DNA of 64,000 nt, taken from contig NZ_BNCD01000011.1 of NCBI RefSeq assembly GCF_014656295.1, forward strand, positions 1-64,000, given 5' to 3'. The notes under the pieces are model-generated. The model ran no database searches and was not told the origin of the DNA. It saw only the letters and a program-made list of their open reading frames with translations. The translations under genes were made by a program, and so were the position numbers. Each line of letters begins with the position of its first letter. Position 1 is the stretch's first letter. The stretch comes from Streptomyces sulfonofaciens (GTDB lineage Bacteria > Actinomycetota > Actinomycetes > Streptomycetales > Streptomycetaceae). Shown here piece after piece: positions 42,143 through 50,804 of the stretch.

Positions 42143-45100
42143 GTGAGCGAGATACCAGCGAGGGCCCGGGCGTCCGAGCCGCCATCGGGCGGCTCCACGG
42201 GCGACGCGCCCGGCAACCTTCCCGACGACGCCCCCGGCGGGACACGGGGCTCGACGGCAGGGCGCGCGGTGGGCGGCACCGCGGGCGCCCCAGGCGTGCC
42301 CTCCTCGGCGCGCGAGGATGCCGAGGGTGCTCCCCCCGGTGTCGCGCGCGGCGGCGTGCGACCCGGCCCCGCTAAGGGCCTGGCATCCGAGGTCTCGACG
42401 CACCTCGCCTCGCACGTCACCGGCGCGGGCGAGCCCCTCGCAGTCCCCGGCGAGCCCGCGAGCGACGGCATGTGGCAGAACACCCCGCCCGGCTCCCTCT
42501 ACGACCACCTCAAGGTCGCCTCGTTCTCGATCGGCCCCGACGGCCTCATCGACCAGTGGAGCGCCCGCGCCGAACAGCTCTTCGGCATCCGCGCCGCGCA
42601 CGCCCTCGGCAAGGACCCCATCGAGGCCTTCGTCCCGCCCGACCTGCGCCCGCACGGCCACCGCAAGATGACGGAGATCCTGGACGGCCGGGAGTGGACC
42701 GGCTCCGTACCCTTCCGGCTGCCCGTCTCCGCGACGGAACCGGGCACGGGAGACGCACAGGAGACCGAGGGCACCCAGGACGCTCGGGAGGCCGGGGGCG
42801 GGCCGGGCGGGCGCCGCGAAACGCGCGGGCTCCTCGGGCGGGAACGCGGCACGGCGACCGGGCGCGACCGGGGGACAGGCCGGACCGGGCGCGGGGTCCC
42901 GGCCGCCGAAGCCGACGGCATCGCCGAGATCTACGTGATGCCGACCGAGACGGCGGACGGCGAGCACGCCGCGCTCTGCATCGTCGTCGACGTCCGGGTG
43001 CTCCGCCACATCGAGACCGACCTCGCCGCCTCGCAGGCGATTTTCGGGCAATCTCCCTACGGCTTCCTGTTGTTCGACCGCGACCTGCGGGTACGGCGCA
43101 CCAACCGCCGCTTCGCCTCCGTCTTCGGCGGTGCGGCCGAGGACCACCGCGGCCACACCGTCCACGACTACCTCCCGCGCGGCGAGGCCGACCGGCTGAC
43201 CGCCGCGCTGCGCCGCGTCCTTGAGACCGGGGAGGCCGTCAACGACATGCAGCTCGTCGGGCCCGCCCCCGGCTCCAGCGAGCGGCGCCACTGGTCGGTC
43301 AGCCTCTACCGCGTGCACAGCGGCTCCGGTACGCCCATCGGCGTCGCGGGACTGGGCACCGACGTCACCCGCAGGCACGCCGCGGCCCGCGAGGCCGCGC
43401 ACGCCCGCCGCAACCTCGCCCTGCTGAACGAGGCCGGCGCCCGCATAGGCAACTCCCTCGACCTGGAGACCACGGCCCGGGAGCTGCTGGACGTCACCGT
43501 CCCCGGCTTCTGCGACCTCGCCTCCGTCGACCTCTACCAAGGGCTGCTCCAGGGGGACGAGTCCCCGTCGGGCCAATGGGCGGCGGCCGGCGCGAGGTCC
43601 GGCTCGGGCAGCGCCGAGCTGCGCCGTGTCGCCTTCGCGAGCGCGGTCTCCGACGCACCGTTCGCGGACGGGCCCGCGCCCGTCGCGGTGGGCGCGGTCC
43701 ACCACTACCCGTTCGCCTCGCCCTGCGCCGAGGCCCTGCGGATAGGACGCCCCAGGCACATCCCCGCCGACCGCGGCCTCATCCAGTCCACCCTGGCCGT
43801 GCCGATGGTGGCCCACGACACCGTGGTCGGCCTCGCGCAGTTCTCGCGCACGAAGGGCAGCGAGCCGTTCGGCGAGCGCGACCGGGCGCTCGCCGTGGAA
43901 CTCGCGGCGCGGGCCGCCGTCTGCATCGACAACGCCCGGCTGTACCGCCGCGAACACGAACGCGCCCTGATCCTCCAGCGCTCGCTGCTGCCGCCCGGCG
44001 ACCCCGAGGCGTCGGGCCTCGACATAGCCTGCCGCTACCTGCCGGGCAACGCCGCCACCGAGGTCGGCGGCGACTGGTTCGACGTCATCGAACTCCCCGG
44101 GCACCGCACGGCACTCGTCGTCGGCGACGTCATGGGCCGAGGTCTGCGCGCCGCCGTCGCCATGGGCGAACTGCGCACCGCCGTGCGGACGCTGGCGCTG
44201 CTCGACCTGGAGCCAGCCGAGGTGCTCTCCGCGCTGGACGAGATCGCCCGCGGCCTCGGCACCCCCGGCGGCGTCCAGCAGGCCACCCGGGCCGCCCGCC
44301 AGTCCCGGGACGCCGACCTCTCCGAGGTCTACCTGGCCACCTGCATCTACGCCGTCTACGACGCCGTGACCCGGCGCTGCACCTTCGCCAACGCCGGCCA
44401 CCTGCCGCCGGTGATCGTCGAGCCGGGCGAGCCCGCCCTGATGCTCGACGTGCCCCCCGGCATGCCGCTCGGGGTCGGCGGTGAGCCGTTCGAGGAGGTC
44501 GAGGTCGACCTCGCGGAAGGCGCCCTCCTGGCGCTCTACACGGACGGCCTCGTCGAGTCGCGCGAGAACCCGCTCGACGAGGGCCTCCAGGCGTTCCTGA
44601 GCACGCTCACCGAGCCCTCACGACCCCTGGAGGACGTCTGCGACCACGTCCTCAACACCCTCAACACCCACCACGGGGAGGACGACGTCGCGCTGCTCAT
44701 GGCGCGCGTCCAGGGGCTGCCGGCGGAGGCCGTCGGGGACTGGACCCTGCCACGCGAGGCGCGGAGCGTCGGCCGCGGGCGCGAGTACGCCCGCGCCCAA
44801 CTGCTCACCTGGGACCTCGAACCCCTCGCGGACACCACCGAGCTGCTGGTCAGCGAGCTGGTCACCAACGCGCTGCGGTACGGCGAGGGAGAGATCAGAC
44901 TGCGGCTGCTGCTGGACCGCACCCTGGTGTGCGAGGTCTGGGACGCGGGCCTCGTCCAGCCGCGCAGGCGGCGGGCACGGGACACCGACGAGGGCGGCCG
45001 GGGGCTGCAACTCGTCCAGTTGCTCAGCGCCGCCTGGGGCTCGCGCCGCACACCGCGGGGCAAGACCGTCTGGTTCGAGATGCCCCTCCCGAACGGCGAC

Positions 45101-45145
45101 GGCAGCGCGGTGGACCCGGCAGAGGCCCTGCTGAGCCTCTTCTGA
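42143..45145 (+). CDS. PAS-PAS-GAF-PP2C phosphatase fused to an RsbW-like kinase
   Basis: A 1000-residue regulator. Order: a disordered Gly/Ala/Pro-rich N terminus (1-115), PAS-1 (117-290, split by an Arg/Gly-rich insert at about 200-255), PAS-2 (292-410, YGFLLFDRDLRVRRTNRRF), GAF (415-590), SpoIIE/RsbU-type PP2C phosphatase (600-830, TEVGGDWFDV, VGDVMGRG, NAGHLPP) and a C-terminal HATPase domain (850-985, LVSELVTNALRYG). Phosphatase and kinase in one chain can both activate and silence a partner switch, as in OsaC-like proteins. GTG 42143 follows GGAGGGG. No transmembrane segment, so cytoplasmic sensing is expected. Confidence 0.9.
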   Translation: MSEIPARARASEPPSGGSTGDAPGNLPDDAPGGTRGSTAGRAVGGTAGAPGVPSSAREDAEGAPPGVARGGVRPGPAKGLASEVSTHLASHVTGAGEPLAVPGEPASDGMWQNTPPGSLYDHLKVASFSIGPDGLIDQWSARAEQLFGIRAAHALGKDPIEAFVPPDLRPHGHRKMTEILDGREWTGSVPFRLPVSATEPGTGDAQETEGTQDAREAGGGPGGRRETRGLLGRERGTATGRDRGTGRTGRGVPAAEADGIAEIYVMPTETADGEHAALCIVVDVRVLRHIETDLAASQAIFGQSPYGFLLFDRDLRVRRTNRRFASVFGGAAEDHRGHTVHDYLPRGEADRLTAALRRVLETGEAVNDMQLVGPAPGSSERRHWSVSLYRVHSGSGTPIGVAGLGTDVTRRHAAAREAAHARRNLALLNEAGARIGNSLDLETTARELLDVTVPGFCDLASVDLYQGLLQGDESPSGQWAAAGARSGSGSAELRRVAFASAVSDAPFADGPAPVAVGAVHHYPFASPCAEALRIGRPRHIPADRGLIQSTLAVPMVAHDTVVGLAQFSRTKGSEPFGERDRALAVELAARAAVCIDNARLYRREHERALILQRSLLPPGDPEASGLDIACRYLPGNAATEVGGDWFDVIELPGHRTALVVGDVMGRGLRAAVAMGELRTAVRTLALLDLEPAEVLSALDEIARGLGTPGGVQQATRAARQSRDADLSEVYLATCIYAVYDAVTRRCTFANAGHLPPVIVEPGEPALMLDVPPGMPLGVGGEPFEEVEVDLAEGALLALYTDGLVESRENPLDEGLQAFLSTLTEPSRPLEDVCDHVLNTLNTHHGEDDVALLMARVQGLPAEAVGDWTLPREARSVGRGREYARAQLLTWDLEPLADTTELLVSELVTNALRYGEGEIRLRLLLDRTLVCEVWDAGLVQPRRRRARDTDEGGRGLQLVQLLSAAWGSRRTPRGKTVWFEMPLPNGDGSAVDPAEALLSLF

Positions 45146-45193
45146 CGCCTCGCAGGACACGGGCCCGACCATGCGGCCACGACCGCCGGGTGG

Positions 45194-45225
45194 CCTGCCG
45201 GTCCGCCGGGGACGGACCCGGCAGG
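45194..45225 (+). terminator. Hairpin after the phosphatase-kinase gene
   Basis: CCTGCCGGTCCG pairs with CGGACCCGGCAGG with a single bulged base and a 7-nt loop, about 50 bases after the stop codon. Confidence 0.6.
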
Positions 45226-45288
45226 ACCGGCAGGGCTGACAGACGGGGTGTGGGGCGGGCGGGGTGGACACAGGGGGCGTGATGAGGG

Positions 45289-46386
45289 GTGCGCGGGACG
45301 GTGCGAGACGGGTCCGCACGCGTGCGCGTGCTCGCGCGGGCGGGCGCCGGCTTCGCGGGCCGGCTGCGGCGGGGCGGGAGCGGTGCGCGGAAGTGGCCGG
45401 CACGGGCCGCCCTCGCGCTCGTGGTACTGCTGCTCGTCCCGGCGGCCGCGGCCGGGATCGCGCTGCGCGTCGACTACGCGGGCGACCCGGCGGCCGGCAC
45501 CACCACCAGGGGCCGCGATGCGCTGTGGCTCGGCCACGCCTGGGTGGACGGCCGCAAGGACGACGCGGACGTGCGGGCCCTGGGCCGGCGGCTGTCGGGC
45601 ACCGGCATCCACGACCTGTTCGTGCACGCCGGCCCCCTGGAACACGACGGCTCGCTGCCGCCGGCCGCCCATCCGAGGGCGGGATGGCTGGTCCGTGCCG
45701 TGCACCGCGCGCTGCCCGGGGTCCGTGTGCAGGCCTGGCTGGGCGACGAACTCGCCACCGAGGGCCCCGAAGGGCTCCGCCTCCAGGACGCCGCCACCCG
45801 TGACCGCATGGTGTCCGCCGCCCGGCAGGTCCTGGCCGCCGGCTTCGACGGGGTGCACCTCGACCTCGAACCGCTGCACTCGGGCGACAGCGCCTATCCG
45901 GCACTCCTCGACCGGCTGCGGCGGCTGACGCACTCCCGGGGCGCGGTGCTGTCCGTCGCCGCACACCAGATCGACCCGCTCCCGGCGCTGCACACCCTGG
46001 CGGGCACCGTCACCGGGCACCCCAAGTGGTGGTCGCAGGCGTTCTTCGCCCAGGTCGCCCGCCGGGTCGACCAGATCGCCGTCATGTCGTACGACACGGC
46101 GATGCCGCTGGAGAGCCTGTACGGCGGCTATGCCGCCCAGCAGACGGCCCTGGCCCTCCAGGTCACGCCGCCCACCACGGACCTGCTGATGGGCCTGCCC
46201 TTCTACCAGGAGAACGATCCCGGCCACTGGGGCTTCGCGGAGACCGTCGCGGCCGCGGTGCGCGGCGCCCGGCTCGGCCTGAGCCGCACGGACCGCGACC
46301 GCGACCACTTCGGGGTCGCCCTGTACGTCGACTTCGCGGCCCGTGAGGAGGACTGGGCCGCCTACCGGGCCGGCTGGCTCCCGTAG
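45289..46386 (+). CDS. Membrane-anchored GH18-like glycosidase family protein
   Basis: A 365-residue protein with a basic N terminus, one membrane helix at about 39-58 and a large external domain. The segment AGFDGVHLDLEPL at 184-196 resembles the GH18/GH18-like active-site strand, with Asp192 and Glu194 in place of DxDxE. VMSYDTAMP and MGLPFYQEND are also barrel-like elements seen in chitinase-fold proteins. Substrate is unknown; spore-cortex-like hydrolases and non-catalytic lectin-like members exist. The start is uncertain: GTG 45289 and GTG 45301 are both possible and neither has a strong ribosome site. Confidence 0.72.
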   Translation: MRGTVRDGSARVRVLARAGAGFAGRLRRGGSGARKWPARAALALVVLLLVPAAAAGIALRVDYAGDPAAGTTTRGRDALWLGHAWVDGRKDDADVRALGRRLSGTGIHDLFVHAGPLEHDGSLPPAAHPRAGWLVRAVHRALPGVRVQAWLGDELATEGPEGLRLQDAATRDRMVSAARQVLAAGFDGVHLDLEPLHSGDSAYPALLDRLRRLTHSRGAVLSVAAHQIDPLPALHTLAGTVTGHPKWWSQAFFAQVARRVDQIAVMSYDTAMPLESLYGGYAAQQTALALQVTPPTTDLLMGLPFYQENDPGHWGFAETVAAAVRGARLGLSRTDRDRDHFGVALYVDFAAREEDWAAYRAGWLP

Positions 46387-46756
46387 CGCCCCACCCGCCG
46401 CAGGGGCGCCGCAGCGTCCTCGGCCGAGCTGCTGGGCGGGCGCCGCGGCGATCACGCCCTGACCGGGGGCGGGCGCGAGGTCGCCGACCCGGCCGGAAAG
46501 CATGTGCACCCGGTCCGCGGAAGCCGTCGTCCCCGTGGTGGGCGCCGCGGTCGCGGGCGAGCGCCTCCGGGCTGCTGACGTGTCGACGGCCTCCACGCGC
46601 GCGCAGGACAGCGGCACCCGGGAGGGGACTGCCGACCCGACCCGCACCGCCTCCACGCGCGCGTAGGGCAGTGCCCGCAAGGGCGCGCGGCCCATCGCAC
46701 GCGAAGGCCCCCGCGCAGGCACCGCGGGGGCCGTGTTCACGGGGCTCCCGACCGGG
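46387..46756. other. Convergent intergenic region with sdh terminator
   Basis: 370 bp between the GH18-like gene and sdhB. A 14-bp direct repeat GCCTCCACGCGCGC occurs near 46590 and 46647. The hairpin at 46706 ends the region. No gene is supported. Confidence 0.5.
46706..46732 (-). terminator. Terminator of the succinate dehydrogenase operon
   Basis: A perfect 10-bp stem GGCCCCCGCG with CGCGGGGGCC and a 7-nt loop, starting about 25 bases beyond the sdhB stop codon. Confidence 0.85.
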
Positions 46757-47611
46757 TCACCGGCCCCGGCGGCGGATCTTGCTGCCCAGCCACACCAGCG
46801 GGTCGTACTTGCGGTCCACCGCACGCTCCTTGAGCGGGATGAGTGCGTTGTCGGTGATGCGGATGCCCTCGGGACACACCTCCGTGCAGCACTTGGTGAT
46901 GTTGCAGTAGCCGAGGCCGTGCTCCTCCTGCGCGGTGCGCTTGCGGTCCAGGCCGGCGTCCTCGGCCGCGTCCAGCGGGTGCATGTCGAGCTCGGCGACC
47001 CGCATCAGGAAGCGCGGCCCGGCGAAGGCCGCCTTGTTCTCCTCGTGGTCACGCACCACATGGCAGGTGTCCTGGCACAGGAAGCACTCGATGCACTTGC
47101 GGAACTCCTGCGAGCGGTCCACGTCCTCCTGCTGCATCCGGTACTCACCGGGCGCGACGCCCTCGGGCGGCACGAAGGCGGGCACCTCGCGGGCCTTGGT
47201 GTAGTTGAAGCCGACGTCCGTGACCAGGTCCCGCACCACGGGGAAGGCCCGCATCGGGGTCACCGTGATCGTCTGGGCGCGGTCGAAGACCGACATCCGG
47301 GTCATGCACATCAGCCGCGGCCGGCCGTTGATCTCCGCGCTGCACGAACCGCACTTGCCCGCCTTGCAGTTCCAGCGCACCGCGAGGTCCGGTGCCTGGG
47401 TGGCCTGGAGCCGGTGGATGATGTCGAGCACCACCTCGCCCTCGTGCACCTCCACGCGGAAGTCCTCCAGGCCGCCGCCGTCGGTGTCGCCCCGCCAGAC
47501 CCTGAAGTGCGCCTCGTAACTGGTGGCGGGGGCCCCTGCGGGCTCGGTGCCGGTCGACGCGGCACCGCTTGCGGGTGAGCCCTCGGAGCTCTGGGATGTT
47601 GCCGTGGTCAC
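46757..47611 (-). CDS. sdhB: Succinate dehydrogenase/fumarate reductase iron-sulfur subunit
   Basis: A 284-residue iron-sulfur protein. The [2Fe-2S] ligands are Cys82, Cys87, Cys90 and Cys102 (NCKAGKCGSC to LMC). The C-terminal clusters use CIECFLCQDTC and CTEVCPEG. It passes electrons from the flavoprotein to the membrane subunit. The GTG at 47611 overlaps the sdhA stop by four bases, so the pair is coupled; an N-terminal 30-residue Ser/Ala/Pro extension precedes the ferredoxin fold. The gene order membrane-flavoprotein-FeS and the sizes match the mycobacterial Sdh1 (Rv0249c-Rv0248c-Rv0247c) type. Confidence 0.93.
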   Translation of the reverse strand: MTTATSQSSEGSPASGAASTGTEPAGAPATSYEAHFRVWRGDTDGGGLEDFRVEVHEGEVVLDIIHRLQATQAPDLAVRWNCKAGKCGSCSAEINGRPRLMCMTRMSVFDRAQTITVTPMRAFPVVRDLVTDVGFNYTKAREVPAFVPPEGVAPGEYRMQQEDVDRSQEFRKCIECFLCQDTCHVVRDHEENKAAFAGPRFLMRVAELDMHPLDAAEDAGLDRKRTAQEEHGLGYCNITKCCTEVCPEGIRITDNALIPLKERAVDRKYDPLVWLGSKIRRRGR

Positions 47612-49578
47612 TCGGACAGCTCCTCTTCGGCGAGGTACTTGACCAGCTCCTCCTTCTCGAAGAGGGCCAGCAGGTCGGGACGGACGGGTTCGGTCTCCTC
47701 GCGGGACAGGTCGATCTGCCCGCGCTGCGGATCGGTGGCGGCCAGGCCGCCGGTCGGGTCGGAGAGCCGGCAGATCAGGTTCACCCGGCGCCACGCGCGG
47801 TCCATCGTCGCGTGGTCCTCGCGGGTGTGGCCGCCGCGGCTCTCGGTGCGCTCCAGCGCCGCGCGTGCGATGCACTCGCTGACCAGCAGCATGTTCCGCA
47901 GGTCGAGTGAGAGGTGCCAGCCCGGGTTGAACTGCCGGTGCCCCTCGACCCCGGCGCGCCGGGCCCGCACCCGCAGCTCTCCCAGCTTCTCCAGGGCCTT
48001 CTCCATCTCACCCTCGCGGCGGATGATGCCGACGAGGTCGTTCATCGTCTGCTGGAGCTCCTGGTGCAGGGTGTACGGGTTCTCGGGCGGCAGGCCCGCC
48101 GCGGCAGCGTCGTCCCCCGTCCGGGCCTCGGGGCCCTCCGCCGAGAACGGGCGCAGTGCCTCGGCCGCCGCCGCGTCCACCTCGCTGTCCACCACGACCG
48201 GCCGGCCGGCGTCGGAGGAGTCCGCCCCCGCCGCGTACTCGGCCGCGTGCAGACCCGCGCGGCGACCGAAGACCAGCAGGTCGGACAGGGAGTTGCCGCC
48301 CAGCCGGTTGGAGCCGTGCATACCGCCCGCGACCTCGCCCGCGGCGAACAGCCCCGGTACGCCGCGGGCCGCCGCGGTGTCCGAGTCGACGGCCACGCCG
48401 CCCATCACGTAGTGGCAGGTCGGCCCGACCTCCATGGGCTCGGCCGTGATGTCGACGTCCGCCAGCTCCTTGAACTGGTGGTACATGGACGGCAGCCTGC
48501 GGCGCACCACCTCCGCGGGCATCCGGGTCGAGACGTCCAGGAAGACACCGCCGTGCGGGGAGCCGCGGCCCGCCTTCACCTCGGAGTTGATGGCCCGGGC
48601 CACCTCGTCGCGGGGCAGCAGCTCGGGCGGGCGGCGGTTGTGGTCCGGGTCCTCGTACCAGCGGTCGCCCTCCTCCTCCGTCTGGGCGTACTGCTCCTTG
48701 AAGACGTCGGGGATGTAGTCGAACATGAAGCGCTTGCCGTCGGAGTTGCGCAGCACCCCGCCGTCGCCGCGCACCGACTCGGTGACGAGGATGCCCTTCA
48801 CGGACGGCGGCCAGACCATGCCCGTCGGGTGGAACTGCACGAACTCCATGTTGAGCAGCGGCGCCCCGGCCAGCAGTGCCAGCGCGTGGCCGTCACCGGT
48901 GTACTCCCAGGAGTTCGAGGTCACCTTGAACGACTTGCCGATGCCACCGGTGGCCAGCACCACCGACGGCGCCTCGATGACGAAGAAGCGGCCGGACTCG
49001 CGCTCGTAGCAGAAGACGCCGGAGACCCGGCCCTCGTCGTCCTTCAGGACCCGGGTGACCGTGCACTCCTGGAAGACCTTGATGCGCGCCTCGTAGTCGC
49101 CGTGCTCCTTGAAGTCCTCCTGCTGCAGGGAGACGATCTTCTGCTGCAGGGTGCGGATCAGTTCGAGTCCCGTGCGGTCGCCGACGTGGGCGAGGCGCGG
49201 GTACTCGTGGCCGCCGAAGTTGCGCTGGGAGATCCTGCCGTCCTTCGTGCGGTCGAAGAGGGCGCCCCAGGTCTCCAGTTCCCAGACCCGGTCGGGGGCC
49301 TCCTTGGCGTGCAGCTCCGCCATCCGCCACTGGTTGAGGAACTTGCCGCCGCGCATGGTGTCGCGGAAGTGCACCTGCCAGTTGTCGCCGGCGTTCACAT
49401 TGCCCATGGAGGCGGCGATGCCGCCCTCGGCCATCACCGTGTGCGCCTTGCCGAACAGGGACTTGCAGATCACCGCCGTCCGTGCGCCCTGCTCGCGGGC
49501 CTCGATCGCGGCGCGCAGGCCGGCGCCCCCGGCGCCGACCACGACCACGTCCCACTGCTGCCGTTCCACTTGAGCCAT
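47608..49578 (-). CDS. sdhA: Succinate dehydrogenase/fumarate reductase flavoprotein subunit
   Basis: A 656-residue flavoprotein that oxidises succinate to fumarate. The FAD-binding VVVGAGGAGLRAAIEA is at 12-27, and His46 in FGKAHTVMAEGG is the covalent flavin site. Active-site elements TESVRGDGGVLRN and HYVMGGVAVD, and GEVAGGMHGSNRLGGNSL, are intact. The sequence belongs to the Sdh1 branch rather than the shorter Sdh2/E. coli branch. The start ATG 49578 follows a 71-bp gap from sdhC in the same direction. No assembly-factor gene is nearby. Confidence 0.95.
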   Translation of the reverse strand: MAQVERQQWDVVVVGAGGAGLRAAIEAREQGARTAVICKSLFGKAHTVMAEGGIAASMGNVNAGDNWQVHFRDTMRGGKFLNQWRMAELHAKEAPDRVWELETWGALFDRTKDGRISQRNFGGHEYPRLAHVGDRTGLELIRTLQQKIVSLQQEDFKEHGDYEARIKVFQECTVTRVLKDDEGRVSGVFCYERESGRFFVIEAPSVVLATGGIGKSFKVTSNSWEYTGDGHALALLAGAPLLNMEFVQFHPTGMVWPPSVKGILVTESVRGDGGVLRNSDGKRFMFDYIPDVFKEQYAQTEEEGDRWYEDPDHNRRPPELLPRDEVARAINSEVKAGRGSPHGGVFLDVSTRMPAEVVRRRLPSMYHQFKELADVDITAEPMEVGPTCHYVMGGVAVDSDTAAARGVPGLFAAGEVAGGMHGSNRLGGNSLSDLLVFGRRAGLHAAEYAAGADSSDAGRPVVVDSEVDAAAAEALRPFSAEGPEARTGDDAAAAGLPPENPYTLHQELQQTMNDLVGIIRREGEMEKALEKLGELRVRARRAGVEGHRQFNPGWHLSLDLRNMLLVSECIARAALERTESRGGHTREDHATMDRAWRRVNLICRLSDPTGGLAATDPQRGQIDLSREETEPVRPDLLALFEKEELVKYLAEEELSE

Positions 49579-49649
49579 CGCTTGTGTCGCATCCCATCCA
49601 GAGCAGTCACGGGTCCACCGTCATCGTGGACCCCCAGGCAGTCGCGGGG

Positions 49650-50474
49650 CTAGAAGAGCCGCGGGTCGCTGAACGCGCCGCTCGCGAGCAGAAAGACGTA
49701 GAAGTCGGCGACCGCCACGCTGATCAGCGAAGCCCAGGCGAGCTGCATGTGCCGGGCGTTGAGCTTGCCGACCCAGCCCCACATGCGGTAGCGCACGGGA
49801 TGCTTCGAGAAGTGCCGCAGGCGTCCGCCGACGATGTGCCGGCAGGAGTGGCACGAGAACGTGTACGCCCAGATCAGCACGATGTTGACGAGGAAGACGA
49901 TCGTGCCGAGGCCCATGTGGCCCCAGTGGTGGTGCTCGTCGCGGAAGGACAGCACCGTGTCGTAGGTGAGCACACCGGCCACCAGCAGCGCCACGTAGAA
50001 CGTGTAGCGGTGGATGTTCTGCAGGATCAGCGGGAAACGGGTCTCACCCGAGTACGACTTGTGCGGCTCCGCCACCGCGCAGGCCGGCGGGGACGCCCAG
50101 AAGCCCCGGTAGTAGGCCTTGCGGTAGTAGTAGCAGGTCAGCCGGAAGCTGAGCGGGAAGATCAGCACGATGATGGCGGGCGAGATTCCCCACCAGCTCC
50201 CGAAGAGGTCCCAGTTGGGCCCCCCGGCCATGTCGCGGCAGTTGTCCGCGAGGCACGGCGAGTAGAACGGCGAGACGTACGGCGCCGCGTAGTAGTCCGC
50301 GTTGGAGAAGGCCCGCCACGTCGAGTAGACGATGAAGGCCAGCAGCCCGGCCGCGGTCGCGGCGGGCGCCAGCCACCATCGGTCGATGCGCAGGTGCGGG
50401 GCGTCGATGGCGGCGCGGTTGCCCTCGCGTACGCCGCCGGTGGTGCTCGGTCGGGGTTCGGTACCAGTGGCCAA
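49650..50474 (-). CDS. sdhC: Succinate dehydrogenase membrane anchor, Sdh1 type
   Basis: A 274-residue membrane subunit with five hydrophobic segments (about 35-55, 98-117, 155-175, 188-206 and 236-262). In Sdh1-type complexes this subunit replaces the two-chain anchor and carries a membrane-embedded Rieske-type [2Fe-2S] centre. A cluster-like motif CHSCRH at 208-213 fits this, with further His154, His181-183 and His186. The TTG start at 50474 is fixed by GAGGAAA just upstream. It is 15 bp after the small gene at 50490, so both are co-transcribed. Confidence 0.9.
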   Translation of the reverse strand: MATGTEPRPSTTGGVREGNRAAIDAPHLRIDRWWLAPAATAAGLLAFIVYSTWRAFSNADYYAAPYVSPFYSPCLADNCRDMAGGPNWDLFGSWWGISPAIIVLIFPLSFRLTCYYYRKAYYRGFWASPPACAVAEPHKSYSGETRFPLILQNIHRYTFYVALLVAGVLTYDTVLSFRDEHHHWGHMGLGTIVFLVNIVLIWAYTFSCHSCRHIVGGRLRHFSKHPVRYRMWGWVGKLNARHMQLAWASLISVAVADFYVFLLASGAFSDPRLF

Positions 50475-50489
50475 CAGGGTTTCCTCGGG

Positions 50490-50804
50490 TCAGGGGGCGT
50501 GCCGGTCCCGGGCGCCGAGTCCCTCGTCGTCCAGGCCGTCTCGTTCATTCGCTTCGTCTGGGTTCGTCCACAGCGAGCTGTCGTACGGGGCGTCGGAGAC
50601 GACAACCGGTTCGGGCCTGTGCGCGGCCCCGGGCTCGGCCGCCGACGCGCGCAGCAGACCGATGCTCTCGCGCAGGTGGTCGGCATCGGTGCGGACGCGC
50701 CGTACGTCCAGCCCGTCACCGACCTCCTGTTCCAGTCGGCCCACGGTCCTGCACAGGTCGTCGATGCAGCGCTGAACCACAGCCAAGTCATCACGTACAG
50801 ACAT
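50490..50804 (-). CDS. Conserved hypothetical protein upstream of sdhC
   Basis: A 104-residue acidic protein. The first 60 residues form a probable coiled-coil helix (DDLAVVQRCIDDLCRTVGRL, then RTDADHLRESIGLLR); the remainder is Asp/Glu-rich and disordered. No catalytic motif is seen. ATG 50804 follows AAAGAAGG; the longer frame runs into a pyrimidine tract and is rejected. It is the first gene of the sdh transcript unit, 15 bp before sdhC, so it may affect assembly or expression of the complex. Confidence 0.75.
   Translation of the reverse strand: MSVRDDLAVVQRCIDDLCRTVGRLEQEVGDGLDVRRVRTDADHLRESIGLLRASAAEPGAAHRPEPVVVSDAPYDSSLWTNPDEANERDGLDDEGLGARDRHAP

Noticed and set aside
40469..44401. 1310-codon minus-strand frame opposite the phosphatase-kinase gene
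   Set aside because: It is antisense to several genes with clear motifs, and its composition is that of a GC-rich shadow frame.
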